From Hypericibacter sp963696655 (GTDB lineage Bacteria; Pseudomonadota; Alphaproteobacteria; Dongiales; Dongiaceae), in NCBI GenBank assembly GCA_963696655.1, contig CAVOLB010000051.1, positions 14,031 through 78,030 on the forward strand: a stretch of DNA of 64,000 nucleotides, given 5' to 3'. The notes under the pieces are model-generated. The model ran no database searches. It worked only from the letters and a program-made list of their open reading frames with translations, and was not told the DNA's origin. Below, one piece after another: positions 42,600-51,375 of the stretch. The position numbers were made by a program, and so were the translations under genes. The first letter of the stretch is position 1. Every line of letters starts with the position of its first letter.

Positions 42600-43766
42600 T
42601 CAGTGCTCCTGTGTGACGGACAGCATGCCATTCGCGCGGACCCGGAACCGCCGTCCGCGCCATGAAACCTTCTCGACAAAGAATGTCGCGCAGAAGACGG
42701 CGAAGGAAATCAGGTCTCGCAGCGGCATCAGCCACCATCCTGCGCCGCCGAGGCTGCTGCCCACCGAATGGTCGACCTGATAGCGAAGGAAATGCCGCGA
42801 TGCCAAGGCGGCCAGACAAAGAGCCGTGATCCAAGGGGTCAAGCCGAAAGCCAAGCCGCTCAGGAGGGCGAGAGGCAGCGGCTGGGTCGCGATCATGCCC
42901 GCGAAGCTCGGGCCGGCGACGGAACGAATGGTGCGCGACCAGCGCAGCTCGTGATTCAGCAGCGCGCCGAGGCTCTGCTCGGTGCAGCTATGCGTCACCA
43001 GCATCGGCGCCACCGTCACCTCCAGGCCCAGCGCCCTGACCGCCTCGCCGATGGCATTGTCATCGGCAAGATGGTCGGCGAAGGCCTCGAATCCGCCGAC
43101 CCGATCCAGGACGCTGCGGCGGAGGGCGATGGTCGAGCCGAAGCAGGGGCGCGCCAGACCGCTCCTGAGGCCGATGATGACGCTCGGCAGGAAGTTGTAG
43201 TCGATCGCCATGGCCGATAAAAACGGCCAGAGGCCTGCCAGCGGCGCGCCGCGATAGAGACAGGTGACGAGCCCGACCCCGGGCCGGGCGAGCTCGGTGA
43301 CGGTGCGCCGTAGATAGTCCGGGCCGACCCCGATATCGCTGTCGGAAAGGACGAGAACCTCGTGGCGCGCGGCCCTCGCGATGTTCACGACGTTGGAGAT
43401 CTTGCGGTTGGCCCCGTATTCGCGGGCATCGATCACCAGGGAGATCGCCATCCTCGGGTGCCGATCCTGCAGCGCCCTGACATGGCGGATGGCGGGGTCG
43501 TGAGGATCCTGGACCCCGAAGACGAGATCGATCTCGCCCGGATAGTCGATCTGGCATAGAGACTCGAGATTCAATTCCAGCTCGATTTCTTCCCCGTACA
43601 GGGGTTTCAGGATGCTGACGGAAGGAAAGTCGGAGAGTTCGCCGCCACGACTGCGAAAGAACCGTCGCACGAGGATGCCGGCGATAAAGGTGTAGAGGAT
43701 GCCGAGGCCGGCGCAGAGCACGCAGAACGCACCGGTGATTTCTACGAACTGGGGATTGATGGTCAT
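42600..43766 (-). CDS. hpnI: hopanoid glycosyltransferase HpnI (GT2, ceramide-glucosyltransferase-like)
   Basis: 388 residues. An N-terminal membrane helix (ITGAFCVLCAGLGILYTFIAGILV) is followed by a GT2 domain with VSILKPLYGEE, LVFGVQDPHD, DSDIGVGPDYL (DxD-type metal site), FADHLADDNAIGEAV and the QxxRW-like HELRWSRTIR. C-terminal helices complete the ceramide glucosyltransferase-like topology. HpnI adds GlcNAc to bacteriohopanetetrol. First gene of the hpnIJKL operon; the start at 43766 (MTINPQF) is preferred to a longer one because it begins just before the membrane helix. Confidence 0.9.
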   Translation of the reverse strand: MTINPQFVEITGAFCVLCAGLGILYTFIAGILVRRFFRSRGGELSDFPSVSILKPLYGEEIELELNLESLCQIDYPGEIDLVFGVQDPHDPAIRHVRALQDRHPRMAISLVIDAREYGANRKISNVVNIARAARHEVLVLSDSDIGVGPDYLRRTVTELARPGVGLVTCLYRGAPLAGLWPFLSAMAIDYNFLPSVIIGLRSGLARPCFGSTIALRRSVLDRVGGFEAFADHLADDNAIGEAVRALGLEVTVAPMLVTHSCTEQSLGALLNHELRWSRTIRSVAGPSFAGMIATQPLPLALLSGLAFGLTPWITALCLAALASRHFLRYQVDHSVGSSLGGAGWWLMPLRDLISFAVFCATFFVEKVSWRGRRFRVRANGMLSVTQEH

Positions 43767-44260
43767 GGGGATCGCAATGGTTGCCTGGCGGGGAAAAGAA
43801 TCGGGAACCGTCGTCTGTCTCTCGTCTCGACTTCCCGATGTGGCGCTCGTCATCCCCTACGACCGCTTAGCCCATGACATTGGTTGCACTGTGGCTCAAA
43901 TATGCGCCAGCACTTTACTGTGAAATTATTGTAACGCCGTACCGACTCGGATTGTCGAGCGCGACGAAGATGCCGCGCCGTCTCGACACGAAACGGGAAG
44001 GAATATTTTCTCTGCGAGCTCTGGAGGCGCCGCATTCGAGCGCATGGCGGCGAGAATCTTCTAGACCGACAGGGAACCGACAGGAAGATGTGCCCGTCCC
44101 CACATTGCCGGGCGGCAACAATCCCAAGATCGGCGGAATTCTCGACCCGGCGCATTGGCGGTAATCGCGGTCGTCTCGCTGCCAGGCTGTGCTGCCGCGC
44201 TCAGGCAGCGGCCGGCCCGGAAGGTCGGCCGCCGGACTCCGTCGGCGGGAAGCAGCTACG
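43767..44260. other. intergenic region upstream of hpnI, no gene recognised
   Basis: About 490 bases between hpnI (minus) and the end of the CoxL-like gene (minus). Part of it (about 43900-44000) is relatively AT-rich (AAATTATTGTAACG) and may hold the hpnI promoter. I see no convincing coding frame, RNA or repeat. Confidence 0.4.
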
Positions 44261-46645
44261 TCAGCGCTTTCTCGCCGCCTGGATCGCGCGCCAGATGCGC
44301 TCGGGCGTCGCCGGCATGTCGATGTCGGTGACGCCTAAAGGCGCCAACGCGTCGAGCACGGCGCTCACCAGCGCCGCAGGGCCGGCGATGGCGCCCGCCT
44401 CGCCGCAGCCTTTGACGCCCAGCGGATTGTAGTGGCAGGGCGTGACGATGGATTCGATCCGCATCGAGGGCAGGTCGGAGGCCCGCGGCAGCGCGTAATC
44501 CATCAGCGAGCCCGAGAGCAGCTGCCCTGTCTCCTTGTCGAAGGCGCAGAGCTCCATCATGCCCTGGCCCACACCTTGCGCCAGGCCGCCATGGATCTGG
44601 CCCTCCACGATCATCGGATTCATCTGGTTGCCGAAATCGTCAACGGCCGCCAGCGCCAGGATCTCGATCTTGCCGGTCTCGGGATCGACCTCGATCTCGC
44701 AGAGATGGCAGCCATAGGGGAAGGTGAAGTTGGGCGGGTCGAAATAGGTGGTCATCTCGAGCCCCGGCTCCAGCTTGTCGAGCGGGTAATCGACCGGGTT
44801 GTAGGCCGCGCGCACGACCTCCTTGAAGGTGCGGCTGAGATCGGTGCCGGCGACGCGGAATACGCCCTGCTCGAAAGTCACGTCGGTCGGATTGGCCTCC
44901 ATCAGATGGGCCGCGATCTGGCGCGCCTTCTCGACCACCTTGTCGAGCGAGATCTTGAGCGCCGAGCCGCCGACCGCGATCGAGCGCGAGCCATAGGTGC
45001 CGATGCCATAGGGCACGCGATCGGTGTCGCCATGGACGATCTCGACCGCGTTGAAATCGACGCCCAGCGCGTCGGCGACGATCTGGGCATAGACCGTCTC
45101 ATGGCCTTGCCCATGGGTGTGGCTGCCGGTCAGCACGGTGACATTGCCGGTCGGGTTCACTCGCACCGTGCCCACTTCATATTGCCCGGCCTGGCAGCCC
45201 TGCTCGTTCAACAGCTTGGAGGGACCCATGCCGCAGGATTCCATGTAATAGGCGAAGCCCAGTCCGCGATAACGATTGCGCGTCAGCGCCTCGGCGCGGC
45301 GCGCGGGGAAGCCGGCGAAGTCGGCGACCGCGACCGCCTGGTCCATCAGCCGGTCGAACTCGGCCACGTCATAGGTCCAGAGCAGCGGCGTCTTGTAGGG
45401 GAAAGCCTCGGGCGGGATGAAGTTCCGCCGCCGCATCTCGACCCGGTCGATGCCCATCTCGCGCGCGGCCGCATCCATGGCGCGTTCCAGCACATAGGTG
45501 CATTCGGGCCGGCCGGCGCCGCGATAGGCGTCGACCGGCTGGGTGTTGGTGAAGGCGGCGCGCGTCCGGCACTGCACCGCGCGCACCTTGTAGGGACCGG
45601 GGAAGGGATAGGCATAGAAGAAGGAAGGGATCGCCGGCGCGAAGGTCGAGAGATAGGCGCCCATATTGGCGATGGTGTCCACTTTGAGTCCCTGCATGAC
45701 GCCCTGGGCGTCGAGGGCAAGAGAGACCGTGGTCACATGGTCGCGCGCATGGGTGTCGCTGAGATAGGCCTCGCTGCGGTCGGAGATCCATTTCACGGGC
45801 CGCTTGAGCCGGCGCGAGGCGAACACCACCAGCACCTCCTCGGCATAGTGATAGATCTTCATGCCGAATCCGCCGCCGACATCGGGCGCCACCACGCGGA
45901 TCTTCTCTTCCGAGATGCCGAGCGTGGCGACCGCCAGCAGCACGCGGATGATGTGGGGGTTCTGGTTCGAGGTGTAGAGCGTGTAGCGGTCGGTCGAGGA
46001 ATCGTAATGGCCGATCGTGCCGCGCGTCTCCATCGGCGAGGCATGGATGCGGTTATTGACCAGCTTCAGGGTGGTGACATGGGCGGCATCGGCGAAGGCG
46101 CGCGCGACCGCGGCGGTGTCGCCGATCTCCCAGTCATAGCAGAGATTGCCGGGCGCCTCGGGCCAGAGCTGCGGCGCCGCGGGATCGACCGATGTCTCGA
46201 GATCGACGATATGAGGCAGGGGCTCATACTCGACCTCGATCCGCTCCATCGCATCGAGCGCCTGGGCGCGGGTCTCGGCCACGACGAAGGCGACCGGATC
46301 GCCGACATGGCGCGCGCGCTCGGTCGCCAGCACCGGATGGGGCGGCTTCGCCATCGGGGCGCCGGTGGTCTTGGGCACGATCCAGCCCACGGGCAGGCCG
46401 CCGACCTTGGCGGCGTCGAGATCGGCGCCGGTCACGATGTCGAGCACGCCCGGCATGGAACGCGTCTCCGCGATGTCGAGCTTCAGGATGCGAGCATGGG
46501 CATGGGGCGAGCGCAGCACCACGCCATAGGTCATGCCGGGAATCTGGAAATCGTCGACATAACGCCCTTCGCCGGTGATGAAGCGCCGGTCTTCCTTGCG
46601 TTTGATCCGTTGGCCGACGAGCGGAGCGGCGACGGGCTTGTTCAC
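44261..46645 (-). CDS. form II CoxL-like molybdenum hydroxylase large subunit
   Basis: 794 residues from a GTG with AGGAGA upstream, overlapping the regulator stop by 4 bases. The aldehyde oxidase/xanthine dehydrogenase fold is clear: GEGRYVDDFQIPGM at the start, PDVGGGFGMK, GSHTHGQGHETVY for molybdopterin binding, and GVKGCGEAGAI with the catalytic glutamate. The active-site loop reads AYRGAGR, the form II signature, not the AYxCSFR of true CO dehydrogenase. The medium (FAD) and small (Fe-S) subunit genes are absent nearby. It therefore probably oxidises some other aldehyde or heterocycle, with partners encoded elsewhere. Confidence 0.88.
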   Translation of the reverse strand: MNKPVAAPLVGQRIKRKEDRRFITGEGRYVDDFQIPGMTYGVVLRSPHAHARILKLDIAETRSMPGVLDIVTGADLDAAKVGGLPVGWIVPKTTGAPMAKPPHPVLATERARHVGDPVAFVVAETRAQALDAMERIEVEYEPLPHIVDLETSVDPAAPQLWPEAPGNLCYDWEIGDTAAVARAFADAAHVTTLKLVNNRIHASPMETRGTIGHYDSSTDRYTLYTSNQNPHIIRVLLAVATLGISEEKIRVVAPDVGGGFGMKIYHYAEEVLVVFASRRLKRPVKWISDRSEAYLSDTHARDHVTTVSLALDAQGVMQGLKVDTIANMGAYLSTFAPAIPSFFYAYPFPGPYKVRAVQCRTRAAFTNTQPVDAYRGAGRPECTYVLERAMDAAAREMGIDRVEMRRRNFIPPEAFPYKTPLLWTYDVAEFDRLMDQAVAVADFAGFPARRAEALTRNRYRGLGFAYYMESCGMGPSKLLNEQGCQAGQYEVGTVRVNPTGNVTVLTGSHTHGQGHETVYAQIVADALGVDFNAVEIVHGDTDRVPYGIGTYGSRSIAVGGSALKISLDKVVEKARQIAAHLMEANPTDVTFEQGVFRVAGTDLSRTFKEVVRAAYNPVDYPLDKLEPGLEMTTYFDPPNFTFPYGCHLCEIEVDPETGKIEILALAAVDDFGNQMNPMIVEGQIHGGLAQGVGQGMMELCAFDKETGQLLSGSLMDYALPRASDLPSMRIESIVTPCHYNPLGVKGCGEAGAIAGPAALVSAVLDALAPLGVTDIDMPATPERIWRAIQAARKR

Positions 46646-47619
46646 GGGCGAGGATCTCCTGACGGCGAGAGGTCTCGGCTCTGCTGGCGCGTATCGCTGG
46701 GGCTCCGGCCGAACCGGGCCTTGTAGTGACGGCTGAACTGGGCCTGATCGCCGAAGCCCCAGAAATGGGCGATCTCGGCGAGGGTCCGGCGCCCGCGCGG
46801 GTCGCGCAGCGCCTCGTCGCAACGGAGCAGCCGCTGCTCGCGCACCCACTGGCCCAGCGACTGGCCCCTCTCCTGGAAGAGCTGGTGCAGATAGCGCACC
46901 GAGAGGCCGCAGGCGTCGGCGACGCTCTGCGGCGAAAGCCGGCTCGAAGTCAGGTTCTGGCGCAGATGGCGCTCGATGCGCCGCAGATGCGCCTGCTTGA
47001 CCGGGGACTGGCGGCTTTCGAGGATGCGCGCGTCGTTGTCGAAGGCGAGGGCGAGGAGCTCGATCAATTGCCGCCCCAGCACCTCGCGCCCCGAGGGATG
47101 GATCGCCTCGACCGTTTCCGGCACGAGGCGCAGCATATCGACGAAGAGCCGGCCGGCCCCTTGCGCGCAATCGAAGCCGAGCGAGGCGAAGCGGTCCGGG
47201 ATCGAGAGGCGCTGGCGCATCAGCGAGGCCGGCACGCGCAGGACCCAGAGCGCATTGGCGTCGGGGTCGCTGAACTCGTAGGGCAGGTGACTGCGCTCGA
47301 CCACGAAGCCGCCGGGGCGGCAGTCGACATCCATGCCATCCTGCCGGAAGCGGATGGGCGCCCCCTCCGGCACGGTGATGAGGAAATGCTCCTCGGGATC
47401 TTTGCGCAGATGCCGGGCATGGCGGGCATAGGTGATGCCGTCGGTCACGAGCCGCGACAGCGAGACCTCGCCCAGCTCCCAGAGCTCGAGGCTGCCCTCG
47501 AACCGGTCGGCATCGCGATAAGTCAGATCGAGCGGGAAATAGGCCTGCGCCACCGCCTCCTGCCAGAAGCGGCTGCGTTCGCCCGGTGCGATCCCTGCTG
47601 TTTCATAGCGGACGGACAA
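46642..47619 (-). CDS. AraC-family transcriptional regulator
   Basis: 325 residues. Residues 15-200 resemble the AraC-binding-like/FeaR-type sensory domain (FWQEAVAQAYFPLDL, HFLITVPEGAPIRFRQDG). The C-terminal 100 residues are a double helix-turn-helix of AraC type (LSPQSVADACGLSVRYLHQLFQERGQSLGQWV then RTLAEIAHFWGFGDQAQFSRHYKARFGRSPS). It is translationally coupled to the CoxL-like gene and likely controls it. Confidence 0.9.
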   Translation of the reverse strand: MSVRYETAGIAPGERSRFWQEAVAQAYFPLDLTYRDADRFEGSLELWELGEVSLSRLVTDGITYARHARHLRKDPEEHFLITVPEGAPIRFRQDGMDVDCRPGGFVVERSHLPYEFSDPDANALWVLRVPASLMRQRLSIPDRFASLGFDCAQGAGRLFVDMLRLVPETVEAIHPSGREVLGRQLIELLALAFDNDARILESRQSPVKQAHLRRIERHLRQNLTSSRLSPQSVADACGLSVRYLHQLFQERGQSLGQWVREQRLLRCDEALRDPRGRRTLAEIAHFWGFGDQAQFSRHYKARFGRSPSDTRQQSRDLSPSGDPRP

Positions 47620-47703
47620 TGGCGTCTCCCGAGGCTGGGTTGTTCCGATGACCCAGCCGAAGCGGTCGCGGGCCTCCCGCCCGGAACGATGCCGTTCCAG
47701 GCT

Positions 47704-47763
47704 AGGGCGAGCCCGAGCTTAGGGCTTGACGCGGGGCGCGCCCAGATTTGCCGAAAAGTGCGC
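47704..47763 (+). repeat. left direct repeat flanking the Fic gene
   Basis: About 60 bases that recur at 48964-49022 in the same orientation, sharing blocks CCCGAG, TTAGGGCTTGACG, GCGCCCAG and TTTGCCGAA. Estimated identity is close to 88% with one gap. It lies between the AraC gene start and the Fic stop. Confidence 0.85.
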
Positions 47764-47775
47764 TGGGCGGTGTCT

Positions 47776-48876
47776 CTACCGGTCCGCCAGAGCGTAGCTG
47801 GTGCTGCGTCCGCCGCCCGGGTTCTGGCGCAGGATTCCCCGACTCACCAGGTCCTGGATGTCGCGCGAGGCCGTGTCCTGGGAGCATTTGGCGAGTTTCG
47901 CCCATTTCGACGAGCTCAGCTTTCCCTCGAAACCGTCCAGCAAACGGTTGAGCATGAGCGTCTGACGCTCGTTGAAGGCAAGGCCCCGATGGGTCTCCCA
48001 GAACTGTGCCTTCCGCAGGACATCCGCCAATTGCCCCCGGGCGCCGTCGATCGCCCGCCCCAGGCAGGCGAGAAACCAGGCCATCCAATCCGTGACGTCG
48101 AGCGAGCCCTTCTGGGTCTGCTCCAGCGTTTCGTAATAGGCGTTCCGCTCCCGCCTGATCTGGGCGGACATGCCGTAGAACCGTTGCGGACTCTGCTCGG
48201 AGCGAGCCAGCGCCATGTCGGCTATGGCGCGCGCGATGCGGCCGTTGCCGTCCTCGAAGGGATGAATGGTCACGAACCAGAGATGCGCGAGGGCCGCCTT
48301 CAGGATGGGATCGGAGGCCGGCGATTCCTCGAACCAGGCCAGGAAACGAATCATTTCCTTTGGGACGCGGCGTGCCGGCGGCGCTTCATAGTGAATCCGC
48401 TCCCGGCCCAAGGGACCCGAGATCACCTGCATCGGCTCCTTGCTCTCGTCGCGCCAGGCGCCCACGTGGATCTGCGCCATGCCGCTGCGGCCGGCCGGAA
48501 ACAACGCCGCATGCCAGCCGAACAACCGCTCCCGGGTCAGGCGACGCTCATAATGGCGGCTGGCGTCGAGCATCATCTCCACCACGCCTTCCACGGCCCG
48601 GTCTGCCGGCGTGAGCCCGCCAATATCGATCCCGAGGCGGCGGGCGATCGATGAGCGCACCTGGTCAGGGTCGAGCTTCTCGCCCTCGATCTCGCTGGAC
48701 TTCAGGACGTCCTGGATCAAGGTCTGGAGCGTGGCCTCCTCGCGCAGCTCGAACCCCAACGCCTGCATCCGACCCAGCAACAAGCCTTGCCGGTGGCGGA
48801 GATCCGCGAGCGGTTCCGAAAGCCGTTCCCGGTCCCATCGAAACTCGGGCCAGGACGGGCGCTGCCAGATATACAT
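47776..48876 (-). CDS. class II Fic protein (AMP-transferase) with C-terminal winged helix
   Basis: 366 residues. The N-terminal DUF4172 domain (YIWQRPSWPEFRWD...LLLGRM) is followed by SSEIEG at 60-65, the inhibitory helix motif (S/T-x3-E-G) placed N-terminally as in class II Fic. The catalytic HPFEDGNGR starts at H205. The C-terminus (SSSKWAKLAKCSQDTASRDIQDLVSRGIL) is a winged helix that could bind DNA. Fic proteins usually AMPylate a target protein. The ATG at 48876 lies inside a long palindrome, suggesting self-regulation. A normal copy would start at MYIW; the longer frame is not supported. Confidence 0.9.
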   Translation of the reverse strand: MYIWQRPSWPEFRWDRERLSEPLADLRHRQGLLLGRMQALGFELREEATLQTLIQDVLKSSEIEGEKLDPDQVRSSIARRLGIDIGGLTPADRAVEGVVEMMLDASRHYERRLTRERLFGWHAALFPAGRSGMAQIHVGAWRDESKEPMQVISGPLGRERIHYEAPPARRVPKEMIRFLAWFEESPASDPILKAALAHLWFVTIHPFEDGNGRIARAIADMALARSEQSPQRFYGMSAQIRRERNAYYETLEQTQKGSLDVTDWMAWFLACLGRAIDGARGQLADVLRKAQFWETHRGLAFNERQTLMLNRLLDGFEGKLSSSKWAKLAKCSQDTASRDIQDLVSRGILRQNPGGGRSTSYALADR

Positions 48877-48957
48877 ATAATCTCCGCAAATTATGCGGAG
48901 ATTATATGGCCTAATCTCCGCACGCTGCAAGGGGTTCTCCGCATAATTTGCGGAGAA
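48874..48957. promoter_or_regulatory. two and a half palindromic operators of the fic gene
   Basis: Site 1: CATATAATCTCCGCA (48874-48888) and TGCGGAGATTATATG (48894-48908), a perfect 15-bp inverted repeat whose left end is the fic start codon. Site 2: TTCTCCGCA (48935-48943) and TGCGGAGAA (48949-48957). Both have the core TCTCCGCA-N5-TGCGGAGA with AT-only spacers. A lone half-site TAATCTCCGCA lies between them at 48912-48922. Confidence 0.85.
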
Positions 48958-48963
48958 AACCAG

Positions 48964-49022
48964 AGGGCAGGCCCGAGTTTAGGGCTTGACGAGGGGGCGC
49001 CCAGTTTTGCCGAAGAGTGCGC
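48964..49022 (+). repeat. right direct repeat flanking the Fic gene
   Basis: Near-copy of 47704-47763 (see there), just upstream of the fic operators. Together the two copies bracket a segment of about 1.2 kb that contains only fic and its control sites. Confidence 0.85.
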
Positions 49023-49251
49023 AGTTACCCTCTCTGAGCGCAAATTCTGGCTTCACGCTCGCTAGCAGGTGTTTCTGGCCAGCCAGAAGAACGGGCACCG
49101 CCTCCGGTATAGTCACGACCTTTAATGCTCCTTTTACTATAACGACAAAAGCGATATTATTTTGCAATTCCTGGGTGTGCTATGATTAGAGATCGGGCCC
49201 CAGAGTTTCATCGCTTCGGGTAGGCGTCTCGCTCAGCGTTGGAGGGCAAGT

Positions 49252-49776
49252 ATGCGCAGTGCTCTTGAAATCTCGATTGTTCAGTTCGAGTCAAAATCCG
49301 CTCTGCGTGAAGGCATAGCCAAATCTTCTTCCCCACACATCATGCTAGGCGAGCGCGACGAAGCTCCACGAGAATTTTTCTGCTTTACGGTTGGAGAGCA
49401 CAGGGCCAAGCATATGAACATTGGCTTGCTATCGGCCGGCGTCGGTATCAAACCGAGTGTCCTACCGCTAGGGGATAGAGTTTTCATTGGATTCAACAAG
49501 CGAATAGCGGCAATCGCACTGGAGAGTTGTGAGCAGCAAGCAGAAATCGAGCTGCGCACGCTGTTCTGGGAATTTATTGATTCTAGCATCGCGGATCATA
49601 TCTATGTGCGATGTGAAACGGCAATTATAGCAATATCCACCGATTGTTCTGAGTTGTGGCGCGTCGATACCCCCGATGTAATCGTAAATTGCAAAATCAA
49701 AGAGGCAATTCTACGGCTTGAGCTCATGGATGCTCCAGCTATCGAGATCGACTTGCTCACCGGCAGAGCAAACTAA
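49252..49776 (+). CDS. hypothetical protein of lower GC, probably acquired
   Basis: 174 residues with GGAGGG a few bases before the ATG. The gene is visibly poorer in GC than its neighbours and uses codons rare around it (for example TTT, ATA, AAA). There is no signal peptide or membrane helix; the pattern of alternating hydrophobics (HIYVRCETAIIAISTD, DVIVNCKIKEAILRLEL) suggests a beta-rich fold. I recognise no family. It lies just beyond the direct-repeat-flanked Fic segment, so both may belong to one accessory islet. Confidence 0.6.
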   Translation: MRSALEISIVQFESKSALREGIAKSSSPHIMLGERDEAPREFFCFTVGEHRAKHMNIGLLSAGVGIKPSVLPLGDRVFIGFNKRIAAIALESCEQQAEIELRTLFWEFIDSSIADHIYVRCETAIIAISTDCSELWRVDTPDVIVNCKIKEAILRLELMDAPAIEIDLLTGRAN

Positions 49777-49813
49777 ATTTCTGACCGTTAGTGGATGGCG
49801 AACGAATTGAGGG

Positions 49814-51352
49814 CTATCCATATTCCTGCCGCAGCAGGTTCCGGTCGACCTTGCCGCCGGCATTGTAGGGCAGGGCGTCGCGCGGGAAGACGCGGTCGGG
49901 GCAGCGATAGCTCGCCAGATGGCGCTTGCAATGGGCGAGCAGGGCGGCGGGATCGACCGGTCCGTCCCTGGCGACGACCACGGCGGCGATGATCTCGCCC
50001 CAGACCGGGTCGGGCAGGCCGATCACGACGGCGTCCCTGATGCCGGGGAAATCGAGCAGCACCTTCTCGACCTCGGCCGGATAGACGTTCTCGCCGCCGC
50101 GGATGATCATCTGTTTCTTGCGGCCGGCGAGATAGATATAGCCATCCGCGTCGCGATAGCCGAGGTCGCCGCTGAAGAGCCAGCCTTCCTTGATGGTCTT
50201 GGCGGTCTCCTCCGGCATCTCCCAATAGCCCACCATGCCGGTGCCGCCGCGGCTGGCGATCTCGCCGATCTCGCCGGTGGGAACCTCGCGGCCCTGCGCG
50301 TCGCAGATCTTGAGCTCGACGCCGATCGGCGGCCGGCCGATGGAATCGAGATGCTTCGCCCCCCGAAGAAAGGCCTCGCGATGATCCTCGATCGAGAGGA
50401 TCGATTGCGGCAGATCCTCGGTCTGGCCGAAGGACTGCACCATCTCGCCGCGAAAGACCGACATGACGTCGCGCAGCAGGCGGGGATTCATCGGCGCGCC
50501 GGCATAGACGATCAGGCGCACGTCGCCGAAATAGGCCGCACCGAACTCGGGCGCCGCCGCCATCATGGCGAGCATGGTCGGCACCAGCGAGAGGAAGGTG
50601 ACGCGATGCTCGCGCACGGCTGCCATGGTCGCGTCGAGCTTGAACTGCGGCAGGATCAGGACTCCGGCGCCGCGTACCAGGCAGGTCATGGTGATGACCA
50701 GGGCCGAGATATGAAACAGCGGCGTCGTCACATGGACGATATCATCGGAACGGATGCCGAACTCGATGATGAACTTATAAGCGCGCAGGCAGGCCGCGCG
50801 CTGGTCGAGGACCGCGCCCTTGGGCCTCCCCGTGGTGCCGCTGGTGTAGCAGATGACGAAAGGCGCGCTGCCCTCGACGCCCCTGAGATCGGCAGGGCTA
50901 CAGGGATGCTTCGCCCGAGCCTCCTCGCAGAACCTCTCGAGCCGCTGCCAGCCGAGTGCCAGATCGGGCTTCAGCGCCTCGGCCTCGGCGTCGTAGCGCG
51001 GTCCGGCGAGCAGGAGCCGCGCGCCGGAATTCTGGATCTGATAGCGCAGCTCCGGCACGCGCTGGCGATAATTGAGCGGCACGGCGATGGCGCCCAGGGC
51101 CGCGATCGCATAGAGGATCTCGAAGAAGTCGATGCTGTCGACATCGAGCAGCGCCACCCGGTCGCCGGCCCGGATGCCCGATTCCGTCAGATGGCGCGAC
51201 AGCGACGCGATCTCGCCGGCGAAGCCTTCGAAGCTGATGGTCCGCTCGGCCGCGATCAGGCAGGGCTTGGTGCCGAACCGCCCGGCGGCGGCGCGCACCA
51301 GCGCGGTCAGGCTGTCGCCGTCGGGATGAAGCGTCGAAGGCAGGCGGTCCAT
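49814..51352 (-). CDS. AMP-forming acyl-CoA ligase
   Basis: 512 residues of the ANL superfamily. The phosphate loop is YTSGTTGRPKGAV; SFGQTEDLPQSI, GWLFSGDLGYRDADGYIYLAGRKKQMIIRGGENVYPAEVE and the catalytic lysine region GGKVDRNLLR are present. It activates a carboxylic acid as acyl-AMP and transfers it to CoA; chain type is not evident. It lies 23 bases after the enoyl-CoA hydratase gene on the same strand, so the two probably work in one beta-oxidation-like or carnitine-type pathway. The ATG at 51352 matches the family start. Confidence 0.9.
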   Translation of the reverse strand: MDRLPSTLHPDGDSLTALVRAAAGRFGTKPCLIAAERTISFEGFAGEIASLSRHLTESGIRAGDRVALLDVDSIDFFEILYAIAALGAIAVPLNYRQRVPELRYQIQNSGARLLLAGPRYDAEAEALKPDLALGWQRLERFCEEARAKHPCSPADLRGVEGSAPFVICYTSGTTGRPKGAVLDQRAACLRAYKFIIEFGIRSDDIVHVTTPLFHISALVITMTCLVRGAGVLILPQFKLDATMAAVREHRVTFLSLVPTMLAMMAAAPEFGAAYFGDVRLIVYAGAPMNPRLLRDVMSVFRGEMVQSFGQTEDLPQSILSIEDHREAFLRGAKHLDSIGRPPIGVELKICDAQGREVPTGEIGEIASRGGTGMVGYWEMPEETAKTIKEGWLFSGDLGYRDADGYIYLAGRKKQMIIRGGENVYPAEVEKVLLDFPGIRDAVVIGLPDPVWGEIIAAVVVARDGPVDPAALLAHCKRHLASYRCPDRVFPRDALPYNAGGKVDRNLLRQEYG

Positions 51353-51375
51353 GGCGGGGCGGCTCTGTCCGGCGA

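Noticed and set aside
44432..46726. Long plus-strand frame opposite the CoxL-like gene
   Set aside because: Shadow frame, rich in Arg, His and Asp, without motifs.
46646..47170. N-terminal extension of the CoxL-like protein into the AraC gene
   Set aside because: The extra residues are a frame-shadow of the AraC C-terminus. A GTG with AGGAGA at 46645 gives the family start.
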